Shown: positions 27,404-37,022 of the stretch, in pieces
How positions within the stretch are numbered: the first letter of the stretch is position 1
How the letters are laid out: the number at the start of each line of letters is the position of its first letter
From: Streptomyces canus
Lineage (GTDB): Bacteria > Actinomycetota > Actinomycetes > Streptomycetales > Streptomycetaceae
Assembly: GCF_030816965.1 (NCBI RefSeq)
Contig: NZ_JAUSYQ010000002.1
Location: forward strand, 5,813,501 to 5,877,500
Direction of reading: 5' to 3'
Length of the DNA stretch: 64,000 nt
Program-made: the position numbers and the translations under genes
Notes under the pieces: model-generated
The model's database searches: none
The model's input: the letters and a program-made list of their open reading frames with translations, nothing else
Told to the model about the DNA's origin: nothing

Positions 27404-27469
27404 AGGGGACGGCGAAACGGCGGACGCCGCAGACCCCCGGCCCTCAAGTATTGGATGAAAGGAAATCCG

Positions 27470-27805
27470 GTGGCACAGAAGGTTCAGGTCCTTCTTGTCG
27501 ATGACATCGACGGCGGCGAGGCGGACGAGACCGTCACGTTCGCGTTGGACGGCAAGACGTACGAGATCGATCTCACGACTGCCAATGCGGACAAGCTTCG
27601 TGACCTTCTCGACCCTTACGTGAAGGGCGGTCGCCGTACCGGAGGCCGAGCCGCGGGTGGGCGCGGAAAGGCGCGGGCCGCTTCCGGTGGCAGTCAGGAC
27701 ACCGCTCAGATCCGTGCCTGGGCGAAGGAGAACGGTTACGAGGTCAATGACCGTGGCCGAGTTCCGGCGAGCATTCGCGAGGCTTATGAGAAGGCCAACG
27801 CCTGA
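27470..27805 (+). CDS. lsr2: Nucleoid-associated protein Lsr2
   Basis: An actinobacterial H-NS-like silencer of A/T-rich, often horizontally acquired DNA. The 111-aa product has the N-terminal oligomerisation domain (VAQKVQVLLVDDIDGGEADE, VTFALDGKTYEIDL), a basic Gly/Arg linker (GGRRTGGRAAGGRGKARAAS) and the C-terminal DNA-binding domain with the AT-hook-like minor-groove motif RGRVP in EVNDRGRVPASIREAYEKAN. GTG at 27470 with AAAGGA upstream. It is convergent with the SCO3374-type gene. Confidence 0.96.
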   Translation: MAQKVQVLLVDDIDGGEADETVTFALDGKTYEIDLTTANADKLRDLLDPYVKGGRRTGGRAAGGRGKARAASGGSQDTAQIRAWAKENGYEVNDRGRVPASIREAYEKANA

Positions 27806-27840
27806 TCGAAAGGTCCGTGGCGGCCGGGGCCTGCGAAAGC

Positions 27841-28602
27841 TTACGGCCGAGCGCGCCGCAGCCGCAGCCGGTGGCAGTGCGCCGCCACCGTGTTCACGAC
27901 GCGTACGAGATCGGGGGCGCCCCCATCGCCCCCCAGCGCCGACAACGTCGGCAGCGAGGCCTCGACCTCGCACCCAGGCTCGGGGGGCCGCAGCCACACG
28001 GCGGCCCCCTGCAGGGCGCCCGGTCGGCCCTGGACGAACGGTCGCCGGCTCCCGACGGCCCGGCTCGCCTCCGTAGGCGACCGCCGAGGCGTGAGGCCGC
28101 CCGGTTCCGGACGCGCCGCCAGGGCAGGGGATTCGTCTTCGACGGGCTCGGTAGACGGCCCCGACGGCACCTCCCCGATTCCGCTCACCGCGGGCTCCGG
28201 CGGAGGCGGTGCCTGCATCACGCCGCCCGTGCCGACCGCGCGTAGGTCGAGCGCCAGGGTGCCCCACTCCAGCCATTCCAGCAGGCCCGGCAGCTCCTCC
28301 GTGCTGCCCGCGGCCACCAGAAGCCCCATACGGTCGCCCCGCATCGCCACCGGAGAGGACCCGGCGAGATGGCGCAGGGCCGCGCGGCCGGCCTCGGCCG
28401 GAACGTCCAGGACGTCGAAGCGCAGCCCCAGACGCAGTCGTAGGGGAGATTCCGCGGTGCTCGCGGGCACCGTGGGCCAGCCCAGTTCGTTCTCGTACCA
28501 GCGGCGGACCGGATCGTCGCCGAAGGTGGCCAGGTCGAGCGGCCGGCGGGGGAGCGGGACCGTGGTGAGATCCGTGGCGAGAGAGGGGAGGCTGCCGGAC
28601 AT
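27841..28602 (-). CDS. SCO3374-family protein
   Basis: A 253-aa Streptomyces-type protein always found next to lsr2 and clpC, as I recall. The N-terminal 120 residues are well structured and include RPLDLATFGDDPVRRWYENE and LRLRLGLRFDVLDVPAEAGR. A Pro/Glu-rich linker and a second basic segment (VWLRPPEPGCEVEASLPTLS, VVNTVAAHCHRLRLRRARP) follow. The N-terminal part is reminiscent of primase-polymerase-associated domains in Streptomyces, but I see no catalytic motif. I chose the ATG at 28602; upstream reading in this frame enters the clpC promoter region. Confidence 0.65.
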   Translation of the reverse strand: MSGSLPSLATDLTTVPLPRRPLDLATFGDDPVRRWYENELGWPTVPASTAESPLRLRLGLRFDVLDVPAEAGRAALRHLAGSSPVAMRGDRMGLLVAAGSTEELPGLLEWLEWGTLALDLRAVGTGGVMQAPPPPEPAVSGIGEVPSGPSTEPVEDESPALAARPEPGGLTPRRSPTEASRAVGSRRPFVQGRPGALQGAAVWLRPPEPGCEVEASLPTLSALGGDGGAPDLVRVVNTVAAHCHRLRLRRARP

Positions 28603-28814
28603 GCCAAGTGCAACCGCCGAAAGACCACAAGAGTTACGTTGGGTGTACCGGCAGGTGCGAAGAGTGGCCGAAGAGGGGGCGTGCGGGCGTGCGGGGTGGT
28701 GCAAGGTTGTTCGCCCATAGCGGAGGGACGGGGGGCGTGCGGCATGGAGTGTCGGTCCGCGCGGGTAAGACATCCCTAGTGGGAGGGGGCGACACGCAGG
28801 AAAGGCCGTCTCAC

Positions 28815-28828
28815 GTTCGCCATCGGCG
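28815..28828 (+). promoter_or_regulatory. ClgR-type box upstream of clpC
   Basis: GTTCGCCATCGGCG matches the reported Streptomyces ClgR recognition pattern GTTCGC-N5-GCG. ClgR activates clp and lon genes. It lies 45 bases upstream of a sigma-R-like promoter in the 430-base region between the SCO3374-type gene and clpC. That region otherwise contains no gene, only the two divergent promoters and the clpC leader. Confidence 0.6.
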
Positions 28829-28859
28829 TACTGGCGACTGGGGTAACTGCCTGGCCTGC

Positions 28860-28886
28860 GGGAACATCGTCTCGCACCATCGGGTT
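28860..28886 (+). promoter_or_regulatory. Candidate sigma-R-type promoter of clpC
   Basis: GGGAAC (28860-28865), 18 bases, GTT (28884-28886), identical in form to the element upstream of ftsH. It would give a leader of about 140 bases to the clpC start at 29033. Confidence 0.5.
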
Positions 28887-29032
28887 GGAGCAGATGTCGG
28901 CGTTCGGGGTCAGGAGGCCAAGGACGGTGTCGGCAGTTGGAATGAGCGGTCCCCGCTTGCGGGACTAAGCTGCGGAAGGACAGGGAGGGGAAGTTCCCCC
29001 CACTGCCTGACCGCTCTGAGGAGCGATTAACG

Positions 29033-31558
<2,526 letters not shown>

Positions 31559-31574
31559 GCCTCAGGGCGACGCC

Positions 31575-31612
31575 AGAAGGGGCCGGTGCTTTTCGAAGCA
31601 CCGGCCCCTTCT
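31575..31612. terminator. Strong hairpin terminator, probably bidirectional
   Basis: A 17-bp perfect stem (31575-31591 with 31596-31612) capped by a TTCG tetraloop, with A/T pairs at both ends so that either strand shows a short T-tract (CTTCT). It separates clpC from the convergent LRR remnant, whose stop codon overlaps its outer base. Confidence 0.9.
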
Positions 31613-31808
31613 CAGCGCTCGACCAGGGGGACCTCGATCGCGAGCGCTTCGCCAAGGGGTCGAGCGAGACGGATAACCCCCGCACACCCAGCAGGGTCAC
31701 CGAGCGCAGCGCCGGCAACCGGCACGCCGGCGCGGAGAAGTCCTCGATGCCGTCCAGCCCCGAGATGTGCGCTCTCGCCTTCGGCAGACCCAGTTCCCGC
31801 AGACCAGG
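31612..31808 (-). pseudogene. 3' remnant of a leucine-rich-repeat protein gene, frameshifted
   Basis: About 65 codons read as LRR sequence: GLRELGLPKARAHISGLDGI, then EDFSAPACRLPALRSVTLLG and VRGLSVSLDP. After DP the frame must shift by one base to continue as LGEALAIEVPLVER and reach a TGA at 31612-31614 beside the clpC terminator. Upstream of GLREL the sequence passes directly into the 193-bp repeat array, and no LRR N-terminus is found. LRR proteins (STM4015-like) sit next to clpC in other Streptomyces, as I recall, so this looks like a gene destroyed by repeat expansion and a 1-bp deletion. A sequencing error at the frameshift is possible. Confidence 0.5.
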
Positions 31809-32382
31809 CCAGTGCTCCGGCCTGCGCGTGCGGTTGGGGCTCGGCCTGTCCAGGGGGAGCCGTTCCGGCGGGAGTCGTGGTGGCCTCCTCGCAGAAGGGG
31901 TCGGCGACAGGCAGTGGGGCGTGCCGGTCGGGGCCGTACGCCGGGGAGGGCGGTTCTGTTGGGGACTCGGCGGGCGCGCGGATCCTGGTGCGGGCCGGCG
32001 GCCAGTGCTCCGGCCTGCGCGTGCGGTTGGGGCTCGGCCTGTCCAGGGGGAGCCGTTCCGGCGGGGGTCGTGGCGGCCTCCTCGCAGAAGAGGTCGGCGA
32101 CAGGCAGCGGGGCGTGCCGGTCGGGGCCGTACGCCGCGAAGGGCGCTTCTGCTGGGGACTCGGCGGGCGCGCGGATCCTGGTGCGGGCCGGCGGCCAGTG
32201 CTCCGGCCTGCGCGTGCGGTTGGGGCTCGGCCTGTCCAGGGGGAGCCGTTCCGGCGGGAGTCGTGGTGGCCTCCTCGCAGAAGAGGTCGGCGACAGGCAG
32301 TGGGGCGTGCCGGTCGGGGCCGTACGCCGGGGAGGGCGGTTCTGCTGGGGACTCGGCGGGCGCGCGGATCCTGGTGCGGGCC
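31808..32382. repeat. Tandem repeat, three copies of a 193-bp unit
   Basis: Near-identical units start at 31808, 32001 and 32194 (each beginning GCCAGTGCTCCGG), an exact 193-base period; the last copy lacks its final 4 bases. Each unit contains GATCCTGGTGCGGGCC near its end. Copies differ at scattered positions only. Because 193 is 3n+1, a ribosome crossing the array would read one copy in each frame, and all plus-strand frames happen to be free of stops. I see no transposase or attachment site. It lies in the 940-base stretch between clpC and the acid phosphatase gene, where no convincing intact gene exists. Confidence 0.9.
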
Positions 32383-32498
32383 AGGGCGCGGGCCTCCTTC
32401 CCGCCGAGAGTGCGCTGCTCGCCCCGCAGGAGACGCGGGCGGAGAACCGAACGGGTTTGTCCACCAGGCCGGACGCAGGTTTGGTGCCGAGTACCGCC

Positions 32499-32541
32499 GG
32501 CTCCATCCGCCACCCCCGTGTGGGCCGCGACGGATGGAGCC
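32499..32541 (-). terminator. Hairpin downstream of the acid phosphatase gene
   Basis: GGCTCCATCCG (32499-32509) and CGGATGGAGCC (32531-32541) are perfect 11-bp arms around a 21-base loop, 10 bases after the phosphatase stop. No T-tract, so a GC-type terminator or an mRNA-stabilising hairpin. Confidence 0.55.
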
Positions 32542-32551
32542 CAGCCGGAGG

Positions 32552-33184
32552 TCAGGACAACTGGCCGTCGTAGTCCGGGAGTTTGTAGGTCTTCTCGGCG
32601 TGGCCGCCCGACAGGTCGGTGGCGCTGTTGCCGATGTTCGCGATGATCGTGTAGCCCTTGTTCTCGATGTCGACGCGCTGGGCGGTCTTGTAGGCGGCGA
32701 CGTCCTTGAAGAGGTCGATGAAGTTGCGCACGTAGAGGCCGCTGACCTGGTAACCGACCTGCCTGAGGTTGTAGTTGGTCACCGAGGCGATGATGTCGGG
32801 GCGGGCGGTCACGAAGAACAGGGACACGCCGCGCTCCTGGGCGTACTTCGCGACGTCCAGGACGGGCTTGTTGGCCGGTGCGGGGTAGCTGAAGCCGAAG
32901 TCCGTCTCCAGGGTGGTGTTGTCGATGTCGAAGACGATCGCCTGCTTCTCGCCGGGCCTGGTGGCGGCGATACGTGTCTTCAGGTAGGGGAGGGCCTGGT
33001 CCATCACGGCCTGGCAGTCGGTCTGCCAGGTGGCGTAGTCGACGTCTTCGGCGGCGGCCGTCGCGGTCGGGGAAGCGCTGGTGGTCGTCGTCGCGGCCTC
33101 GGCGGGGACGGCCAGGGCGACGAGTGCGGCTGCGGAGACGGTGCTTACGGCGATGCGGTGCGCCCAGGGGCGTCGGCTTGTCAC
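32552..33184 (-). CDS. Secreted HAD-family acid phosphatase (class B / PF03767 type)
   Basis: 210 aa. A signal peptide of about 30 residues (MTSRRPWAHRIAVSTVSAAA, ending near AEA) is followed by a Thr/Ala-rich linker and an HAD phosphatase domain. Motif I is IVFDIDNTTLETD (two catalytic Asp), motif II FFVTARPD, and the late motif is IIANIGNSATDLSGG, where DxxxD-like acidic residues are only partly kept. The family removes phosphate from extracellular organic esters. GTG at 33184. Divergent from the secreted M23 peptidase, with 373 bases between them. Confidence 0.9.
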   Translation of the reverse strand: MTSRRPWAHRIAVSTVSAAALVALAVPAEAATTTTSASPTATAAAEDVDYATWQTDCQAVMDQALPYLKTRIAATRPGEKQAIVFDIDNTTLETDFGFSYPAPANKPVLDVAKYAQERGVSLFFVTARPDIIASVTNYNLRQVGYQVSGLYVRNFIDLFKDVAAYKTAQRVDIENKGYTIIANIGNSATDLSGGHAEKTYKLPDYDGQLS

Positions 33185-33381
33185 GGTGGTGGGGGTCCTC
33201 TCACGTCCGGAAACGCTGCAGTTGTCCCGTGCATGTTTGTTGGTGAGGGTGGCGCGAGGGGAACCGTAGGGTTACTGGTTGGTAGGAAGCCAGAGGCGTG
33301 CGTCACATGGCATGGCTTTTGCCTTCGGGCCGCCGGTGACTTGCCGCACAGGTGATTTGTCCGTTACTAGGCGGAATAGTG

Positions 33382-33530
33382 GCGAGATCCTGGGAGGAAC
33401 AGGACTTCTCGCACGGCCTGGCGAGACCTATTACTATGGTTCGTCGTAGATGTGCTGTTTGGGGGTTTTTGAACCCCGGGGGTACCAAGGGTTGTCCCAT
33501 CCGGGCGCCGCTGTGCGCCGGATGGTTTTT
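33382..33530 (+). promoter_or_regulatory. Structured region and leader terminator upstream of the M23 peptidase (attenuator or riboswitch candidate)
   Basis: Three structures precede the M23 start. First, a long hairpin at 33382-33412 (GCGAGATCCTG with CAGGA-CT-TCTCGC). Second, GGGGTT (33462-33467) pairs with AACCCC (33472-33477), or the latter pairs instead with GGGTT at 33489-33493. Third, an intrinsic-type terminator at 33497-33530: CCATCCG-g-GCGC with GCGCCGGATGG, 6-base loop, five Ts. The terminator ends 27 bases before the start codon. A -10-like TATTACTAT lies near 33429-33437. True U-tract terminators inside leaders are rare in Streptomyces and imply conditional read-through. The c-di-AMP (ydaO) consensus was looked for and not found. 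Confidence 0.5.
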
Positions 33531-33557
33531 CCTGCCCCCGGCTTCGATGAGGTTCTG

Positions 33558-34106
33558 ATGTTCCAGCGCGCCTTCAACCGCTCTTCCCGTACGTCCCTGC
33601 TCCGCACCCGTGTGGCCGTCGTGGCCGCGTCCGTCGGGACGACGGTCGCGCTGGGGGCCGGAGTCGCTTCGGCCGCGTCCTCCTCGGCCTCCTGGGTCGA
33701 CCCGGTGAAGAAGTACACGCTCAGCGCGAGCTACGCGCAGTCCGGGAGCATGTGGCACTCCAAGCACAGCGGGCAGGACTTCGCCGTGCCGAGCGGTACG
33801 ACCGTCGTCGCCGCGCACGGCGGGACCGTCGTCAAGGCGGGTCCGGGGGGTGCCGGTGACGGTGCCGCCTACGGCAACGCCATAGTGATCAAGCACGGCA
33901 AGGGGAGGTACTCGCAGTACGCCCACCTCTCCCGGATCAAGGTTCACGTCGGCCAGGTCGTCAAGACCGGTCAGCGCATCGCCCTGTCCGGCAACACCGG
34001 CAACTCCAGCGGCCCGCACCTGCACTTCGAGATCCGCACGACCGCCAACTACGGCTCTGCGATAGACCCGGTCGCCTTCCTGCGGGCCAAGGGCGTCAAG
34101 GTCTGA
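33558..34106 (+). CDS. Secreted M23-family peptidoglycan endopeptidase
   Basis: 182 aa. Signal peptide of about 40 residues (LRTRVAVVAASVGTTVALGA, cleaved near ASAA), then one LytM/M23 domain: SKHSGQDFAVPSGT (His and Asp zinc ligands), GNAIVIKHGKGRYSQYAHLS, and the catalytic/zinc motif GPHLHFEIR. M23 enzymes cut peptide cross-links in the cell wall. There is no separate wall-binding domain. ATG at 33558 with GAGG upstream. Expression is probably controlled by the terminator in its leader. It is convergent with a TetR-type gene, with 12 bases between stops. Confidence 0.93.
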   Translation: MFQRAFNRSSRTSLLRTRVAVVAASVGTTVALGAGVASAASSSASWVDPVKKYTLSASYAQSGSMWHSKHSGQDFAVPSGTTVVAAHGGTVVKAGPGGAGDGAAYGNAIVIKHGKGRYSQYAHLSRIKVHVGQVVKTGQRIALSGNTGNSSGPHLHFEIRTTANYGSAIDPVAFLRAKGVKV

Positions 34107-34118
34107 GCGGCCGACCGC

Positions 34119-34715
34119 CTACGCGTGCGCACTGCCCCGGTGGGCCTGGGTGACCAGGTCCGTCGCCACCTCCAGGACCGCCTTGCGCTTGGCCTCCGGG
34201 TCGGCGGCGATGTCCTGGAGGAAGAACATCCCGGCGTGCATCGTGAAGATCGCGCTGACGCAGCGGACCTGGTCGGTCAGGTCCGCTTCCGGATCGATGA
34301 TGATCTCGCGCAGACCCTGCATGCGCTCCTTGAACGTCTCGCCGACGCGCAGTTCGCGGACCGCCGCCTGGTTCTCCTGCATGAAGCGGAACAGCGGTGC
34401 CGCGCCGGCCAGGATCTCGCTGTAGCGCCGTACGATCTCCTGCTTGGTCTCCAGCGTGTGCGGCTGCTTCCTGCCCCACTCGATCAGGTCGAGGATCGGC
34501 TGCGTCAGATCGTCGAAGATGCTGACGAGGATCTCTTCCTTGGTCTTGAAGTGGTAGTAGAGCGCAGCCTTGGTGACGTCGAGGTGCTCGGCGATCTCCC
34601 GCAGGGACGTCTTCTCGTACCCCTGCTCCGCGAAGAGTCCGAGAGCCACGTCCTGGATGCGCTGGCGCGTGTTGCCGCGGCGCTGCTGCTTCGTGACGTC
34701 CATGGTGCCGCCCAT
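34119..34715 (-). CDS. TetR-family repressor of the divergent MFS exporter
   Basis: 198 aa. The N-terminal TetR helix-turn-helix is clear (NTRQRIQDVALGLFAEQGYE, TSLREIAEHLDVTKAALYYH, FKTKEEIL). The C-terminal ligand domain is of the generic TetR_C type. I chose the ATG at 34715 (MGGTMDV) because GAGGAGG lies 8 bases upstream; an in-frame ATG at 34739 lacks a site. The divergent gene is a DHA2 exporter, and a long inverted repeat lies between them, so this is a textbook local repressor-exporter pair. Confidence 0.93.
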   Translation of the reverse strand: MGGTMDVTKQQRRGNTRQRIQDVALGLFAEQGYEKTSLREIAEHLDVTKAALYYHFKTKEEILVSIFDDLTQPILDLIEWGRKQPHTLETKQEIVRRYSEILAGAAPLFRFMQENQAAVRELRVGETFKERMQGLREIIIDPEADLTDQVRCVSAIFTMHAGMFFLQDIAADPEAKRKAVLEVATDLVTQAHRGSAHA

Positions 34716-34742
34716 CCTCGTGCCTCCTCGGCTTTCCATAAA

Positions 34743-34814
34743 ACTTACTTGACGCCCGGCTAGTTACCCGTCTAACTTCCCCAGTGTAGACAACTAGCCG
34801 GGCGGCAAGTAAGT
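34743..34814. promoter_or_regulatory. Long inverted-repeat operator with the MFS promoter inside it
   Basis: Two 23-bp arms (34743-34765 and 34792-34814) are inverted copies with a single mismatch; inner GTCTA/TAGAC (34770-34774, 34787-34791) extend the symmetry. Each arm is itself an imperfect palindrome (TTACTTG-N8-CTAGTTA), so two TetR dimers could bind. The exporter promoter is embedded: -35 TTGACG (34749-34754), 18 bases, -10 TAACTT (34773-34778). Confidence 0.8.
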
Positions 34815-34859
34815 GCCCCGGCGGGGGCAGTACCGCAGGACCTCAGGGGAGTGGGAACG

Positions 34860-36425
34860 ATGGCGGACACACAGACGGTCGAGACGGAGCCGGACAAGAA
34901 ACAGCGCAGCGTGCGGGTCGTCCTGCTCGCGCTGATGATCACCATGATGCTCGCCATGCTCGACAACATGATCGTGGGCACCGCGATGCCGACGATCGTG
35001 GGCGAGCTCGGCGGACTCGAACACCTCTCGTGGGTCGTGACGGCCTACACGCTGGCCACCGCGGCCGCCACCCCGCTCTGGGGCAAGCTCGGCGACATGT
35101 ACGGCCGCAAGGGCGTCTTCATGACGTCGATCGTGCTCTTCCTGATCGGCTCCGCGCTCAGCGGTATGGCCCAGGACATGGGGCAGCTCATCGGCTTCCG
35201 GGCCGTGCAGGGCCTCGGCGCCGGCGGTCTGATGGTCGGCGTCATGGCGATCATCGGTGACCTGATCCCGCCCCGGGAGCGCGGAAAGTACCAGGGCATG
35301 ATGGCCGGCGTCATGGCGCTCGCGATGATCGGCGGTCCGCTGGTCGGCGGCACCATCACCGACAACTGGGGCTGGCGCTGGTCCTTCTACATCAACCTGC
35401 CGCTCGGTGTCGTGTCGCTCGGCCTGATCAGCGCGGTGCTGCACCTGCCGAAGAAGCGCGCACAGGCCCGTATCGACTACCTGGGCGCCGCCCTGCTGAC
35501 CGTCGGCATCACCTCCATCGTGCTGGTGACCACCTGGGGCGGCACGGAGTACGCCTGGACCTCCGCGCGGATCATGGAGCTGATCGGCATCGGTGTCGCC
35601 GCGCTCGTCGGATTCGTGTTCTGGCAGACCAAGGCGGCCGAGCCGGTCGTACCGCTGCACATCTTCCGCAGCCGCAACTTCACGCTGATGTCGATCATCG
35701 GCTTCATCACGGGCTTCGTGATGTTCGGCGCCACCCTCTTCCTGCCGCTGTACCAGCAGGCCGTGCAGGGTGCCTCCGCGACCAACTCCGGGCTCCTCCT
35801 CCTGCCGATGCTCGGCGCGATGCTGGTGACCTCGATGGTCGCGGGCCGGATCACCACCGACAGCGGTCGGTACTACGTCTTCCCGGTCGTCGGCAGTGTC
35901 CTGATGGTGATCGGCCTGTACCTGCTGTCGACCATGGACACCGGAACCTCGCGATTCACCTCCGGTGTCTTCATGGCCGTCGTCGGACTCGGCATGGGCT
36001 GCCTGATGCAGATCACCATGCTGGTCGCGCAGAACAGCGTGGACATGAAGGACATGGGCGTCGCGTCCTCGTCCACCACCCTCTTCCGTACGCTCGGCTC
36101 CTCCTTCGGTGTGGCCATCATGGGCGCGCTGTTCAACCACCGGGTCCAGGACGTCATGGCCGAGCGCGGCGGCGAGCAGGGCGCCAAGGTGACCGAGCAG
36201 TCCGCGACGGTGAGCGCAAAGGGCCTGGAGAAGTTGCCGGACACGGTGCGCGAGGCCTACCAGTTCGCGGTGTCGGCCGGCACGCACTCGGCGTTCCTGC
36301 TCGGCGCGATCGTCGCCGTGGTCTCGCTGGTGGCGGCGGTGTTCGTCAAGGAGGTGCCGCTGAAGGGCGCGGGACCGCAGAAGTCGGCGGACGACGCGGC
36401 GCCGGCTCCGCTGGTCGAGGTCTGA
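34860..36425 (+). CDS. MFS drug:proton antiporter, DHA2 (EmrB/QacA) family
   Basis: A 521-aa multidrug exporter with about 14 transmembrane helices. Signatures seen: MLDNMIVGTAMPTIVGELGG in helix 1, the motif A loop GKLGDMYGRKGV, FRAVQGLGAGGLMVG (motif B), and GGPLVGGTITDNWGWRWSFYI (motif C). A cytoplasmic tail of about 30 residues ends APLVEV. I chose the ATG at 34860 with GGGGAG 8 bases upstream; the GTG at 34851 in frame would overlap that site. Repressed in all likelihood by the divergent TetR protein; the substrate is unknown. Confidence 0.94.
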   Translation: MADTQTVETEPDKKQRSVRVVLLALMITMMLAMLDNMIVGTAMPTIVGELGGLEHLSWVVTAYTLATAAATPLWGKLGDMYGRKGVFMTSIVLFLIGSALSGMAQDMGQLIGFRAVQGLGAGGLMVGVMAIIGDLIPPRERGKYQGMMAGVMALAMIGGPLVGGTITDNWGWRWSFYINLPLGVVSLGLISAVLHLPKKRAQARIDYLGAALLTVGITSIVLVTTWGGTEYAWTSARIMELIGIGVAALVGFVFWQTKAAEPVVPLHIFRSRNFTLMSIIGFITGFVMFGATLFLPLYQQAVQGASATNSGLLLLPMLGAMLVTSMVAGRITTDSGRYYVFPVVGSVLMVIGLYLLSTMDTGTSRFTSGVFMAVVGLGMGCLMQITMLVAQNSVDMKDMGVASSSTTLFRTLGSSFGVAIMGALFNHRVQDVMAERGGEQGAKVTEQSATVSAKGLEKLPDTVREAYQFAVSAGTHSAFLLGAIVAVVSLVAAVFVKEVPLKGAGPQKSADDAAPAPLVEV

Positions 36426-36443
36426 ACCGACCCTGCTGAACCG

Positions 36444-36477
36444 AAGGCCCCCGGACGGTGTCCGCCCCGGGGGCCTT
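36444..36477 (+). terminator. Hairpin terminator after the MFS exporter
   Basis: AAGGCCCCCGG (36444-36454) and CCGGGGGCCTT (36467-36477) form a perfect 11-bp stem with a 12-base loop, 18 bases after the exporter stop. Confidence 0.8.
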
Positions 36478-36530
36478 CTCCGTGCGCGCTCGCGGGGTCG
36501 ATGTCAGTGCCGCGTGCCACCATCGGCCTC

Positions 36531-37022
36531 ATGGACAAGGTGCGGCAGATCCGGCTCGCCAAGGACGCCATGGACCGCGACTGGGCCGATCCGGACCTGG
36601 ACCTGGACGCCGTCGCGGCGCATGCCGGGTACTCGCGCTATCACTTCCTCCGGGCCTTCAAGGAGGCGTACGGCGAGACGCCCGGGCAGTACCTCACGCA
36701 CCGGCGGATCGAGCGGGCCGAGGAGATGCTGCGCGGGGCCGATCTGAGCGTCACCGAGATCTGCCACCTGGTCGGTTTCAGCAGCCTCGGCACCTTCTCC
36801 GCCCGCTTCAAGGCGCGGACCGGGCTCACCCCGAGCGAGTACCGCACCCGGCACGTGGGCCGCGGCGCCTCCCTGATCCCCGGGTGCTACGCCATGCTCT
36901 GGGCCGGCGGGTTCCCCACCGCGAGAATCGCGAAGAGGACCGCAACTTTGAAGAAGCGGCCCGGCCCTGGCCCTGCCTACGGTGACGGAGAGGAACCGGA
37001 CGACAGGAGGGCAGAGCCATGA
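36531..37022 (+). CDS. AraC-family transcriptional regulator (short form)
   Basis: 163 aa made almost entirely of the AraC double helix-turn-helix at the N-terminus (LDLDAVAAHAGYSRYHFLRA, FKEAYGETPGQYLTHRRIER, LSVTEICHLVGFSSLGTFSA, RFKARTGLTPSEYR). A short basic tail follows. There is no sensor domain. I took the ATG at 36531 (MDKVRQIRLAKD); an ATG at 36501 is in frame, and neither has a strong ribosome-binding site. The stop overlaps the next start as ATGA, so it is co-translated with the VOC protein it may control. Confidence 0.88.
   Translation: MDKVRQIRLAKDAMDRDWADPDLDLDAVAAHAGYSRYHFLRAFKEAYGETPGQYLTHRRIERAEEMLRGADLSVTEICHLVGFSSLGTFSARFKARTGLTPSEYRTRHVGRGASLIPGCYAMLWAGGFPTARIAKRTATLKKRPGPGPAYGDGEEPDDRRAEP

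Noticed and set aside
31586..33355. A 589-codon plus-strand frame crossing the 193-bp repeats and the acid phosphatase gene
   Set aside because: It runs antisense through a clear phosphatase gene, and the repeat units are read in three different frames; no ribosome-binding site or domain.
33340..33557. c-di-AMP (ydaO) riboswitch upstream of the M23 peptidase
   Set aside because: Expected in principle for Streptomyces wall hydrolases, but the conserved GGGGGA and GGGTGAATC-type segments are not present; reported only as an unclassified leader.
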